A stretch of 64,000 nt of DNA from Draconibacterium mangrovi (GTDB taxonomy: Bacteria > Bacteroidota > Bacteroidia > Bacteroidales > Prolixibacteraceae). The position numbers were made by a program, and so were the translations under genes. This document shows positions 63,179 to 64,000 of the stretch, in pieces. A model generated the notes under the pieces. It saw nothing but the letters and a program-made list of their open reading frames with translations, was not told where the DNA came from and made no database searches. Positions within the stretch are counted from its first letter, which is position 1; each line of letters begins with the position of its first letter. Location of the stretch: assembly GCF_010586825.1 (NCBI RefSeq), contig NZ_JAAAGB010000004.1, positions 248,001-312,000 on the forward strand, given 5' to 3'.

Positions 63179-64000
63179 ATGAGTATAAACAATTTTACAG
63201 AACTTCTGGAAGTCGTAAAAAAGCAACCTCCGAAACGTGTTGTGGCAGTTAACGGTGTTGATGTAAGCACGTTGGAAGCCATGCACGATGCTGTTGAATT
63301 GGGGTTTGTAATACCGATAATAACCGGCGACAGAACGATTATTGAAGAATCGTGTAAAAAACTGGGAGTTAATAGCTCGGATTATCAGATCTACGATGCG
63401 AAATCAATTCGAGAAGCTACCGACATTGCGGTAGAACTTATTCATGAAGACAAGGCCGATGTGTTGATGAAAGGAATGGTATCGACCGATCAGTTTATGC
63501 GTGCTTTGCTTAGAAAAGAAAACAACCTGGTTCCGACAAAAGGTACATTAAGCCATGTTTCGGTAATGGATAATCCGAATTACCACAAATTGCTTGTTTT
63601 TAGTGATGCGGCTGTATTGCCTTATCCTGATCTGAAACAAAAGATCCTGATGACAAATTACCTAATTTGTGCGGCAAAATCGCTTGGTGTTGAGCAGCCA
63701 AAAGTTGCGGTAATTGCACCAACCGAGCAGATAATTATTTCCATTCAGTCGTGTATGGATGGCGCTACAATTGCCAAAATGTCGGAGCACGGCCAAATCG
63801 AAGGTGGTTTGGTTGATGGCCCCATGGCTCTTGATGTGGCCATTAATGCCGAGTCGGCCGAAGTAAAAGGTTTTACCTCGCCGGTTGCGGGAGATGCCGA
63901 TTGTTTGCTGTTCCCAAATATTGATGCGGCCAACGTTTTTTATAAAACAAACTCTAAACTGGCTAAAGCCGAAATGGCGGGAATAATTGCCGGAGCGAAA
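63179..64000 (+). CDS. Phosphate butyryl/acetyltransferase family protein, N-terminal 274 residues (cut by window edge)
   Basis: An ATG at 63179 opens a frame with no stop to the window edge. The sequence PKRVVAVNGVDVSTLEAMHDAVELGFVIPIITGD and VLMKGMVSTDQFMRALLRKENNL is typical of the phosphate butyryltransferase/phosphotransacetylase family, closer to butyryltransferase (Ptb). It transfers an acyl group between CoA and phosphate. A butyrate or acetate kinase gene usually follows, but that lies outside the window. The gene is divergent from acs, so this end of the module handles acyl-CoA and acyl-phosphate. Confidence 0.9.
   Translation, partial: MSINNFTELLEVVKKQPPKRVVAVNGVDVSTLEAMHDAVELGFVIPIITGDRTIIEESCKKLGVNSSDYQIYDAKSIREATDIAVELIHEDKADVLMKGMVSTDQFMRALLRKENNLVPTKGTLSHVSVMDNPNYHKLLVFSDAAVLPYPDLKQKILMTNYLICAAKSLGVEQPKVAVIAPTEQIIISIQSCMDGATIAKMSEHGQIEGGLVDGPMALDVAINAESAEVKGFTSPVAGDADCLLFPNIDAANVFYKTNSKLAKAEMAGIIAGAK

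Overview
The window is a piece of a Bacteroidota chromosome, most likely from the Marinilabiliales/Prolixibacteraceae side of the phylum (inferred, not proven). The supports are a SusC/SusD pair, C-terminal type IX secretion (T9SS) sorting domains, lipoproteins with acidic residues after the lipobox Cys, promoter-like TAnnTTTG boxes, and a Rho factor with a long Q/N-rich insertion. Coding density is high and base composition looks even. I saw no rRNA, tRNA, CRISPR array, prophage or intact insertion sequence.

Positions 1-20200 are a carbohydrate region. A minus-strand run reads PmoA-like (DUF6807), Tat-exported Gfo/Idh/MocA oxidoreductase, ThuA-like, SusC, SusD and a DUF2264 protein cut by the window edge. 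A divergent AraC regulator sits at its head, and a LacI-type palindrome lies upstream of susC. Two more Tat-exported Gfo/Idh/MocA oxidoreductases, a barrel protein, a second AraC regulator, class II ketol-acid reductoisomerase (ilvC) and a DUF1080 lipoprotein follow. The mix of oxidoreductases, ThuA, PmoA-like and DUF1080 proteins suggests oxidative (3-keto) glycoside breakdown in the periplasm.

Positions 19000-35000 hold mostly housekeeping and envelope genes: DEAD-box helicase, a free-standing ThrRS-type editing domain, two small haem-binding proteins, a T9SS-exported lysyl-endopeptidase-like protease, an MscS channel, a probable iota-class carbonic anhydrase, a thioredoxin-fold lipid/envelope protein, a glycosyltransferase, an ECF sigma/anti-sigma/DUF4097-like operon, an Asp/Glu racemase and a U32 peptidase-family protein.

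Positions 35000-37600 are the least explained part. Two unrecognised genes (106 aa helical; 416 aa with a very basic N-terminus) are followed by a noncoding array of about five hairpins sharing GGATA/TATCC stems, mostly with 7-nt loops, ending in strong terminators. Rho follows on the other strand.

Positions 39800-55200 contain a methyltransferase, a barrel-less TonB plug protein, several secreted proteins of unknown function, a five-haem T9SS-exported cytochrome, a large FAD/Fe-S (D-lactate/glycolate type) oxidoreductase and a zinc alcohol dehydrogenase.

Positions 55300-64000 form an acetyl/acyl-CoA module: sirtuin, Pat-like fusion of NDP-forming acyl-CoA synthetase with a GNAT domain, OFA-family transporter, acetyl-CoA synthetase, and divergently a phosphate butyryl/acetyltransferase cut by the window edge. 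This gathers the three parts of the known Acs-Pat-CobB lysine acetylation switch in one place.
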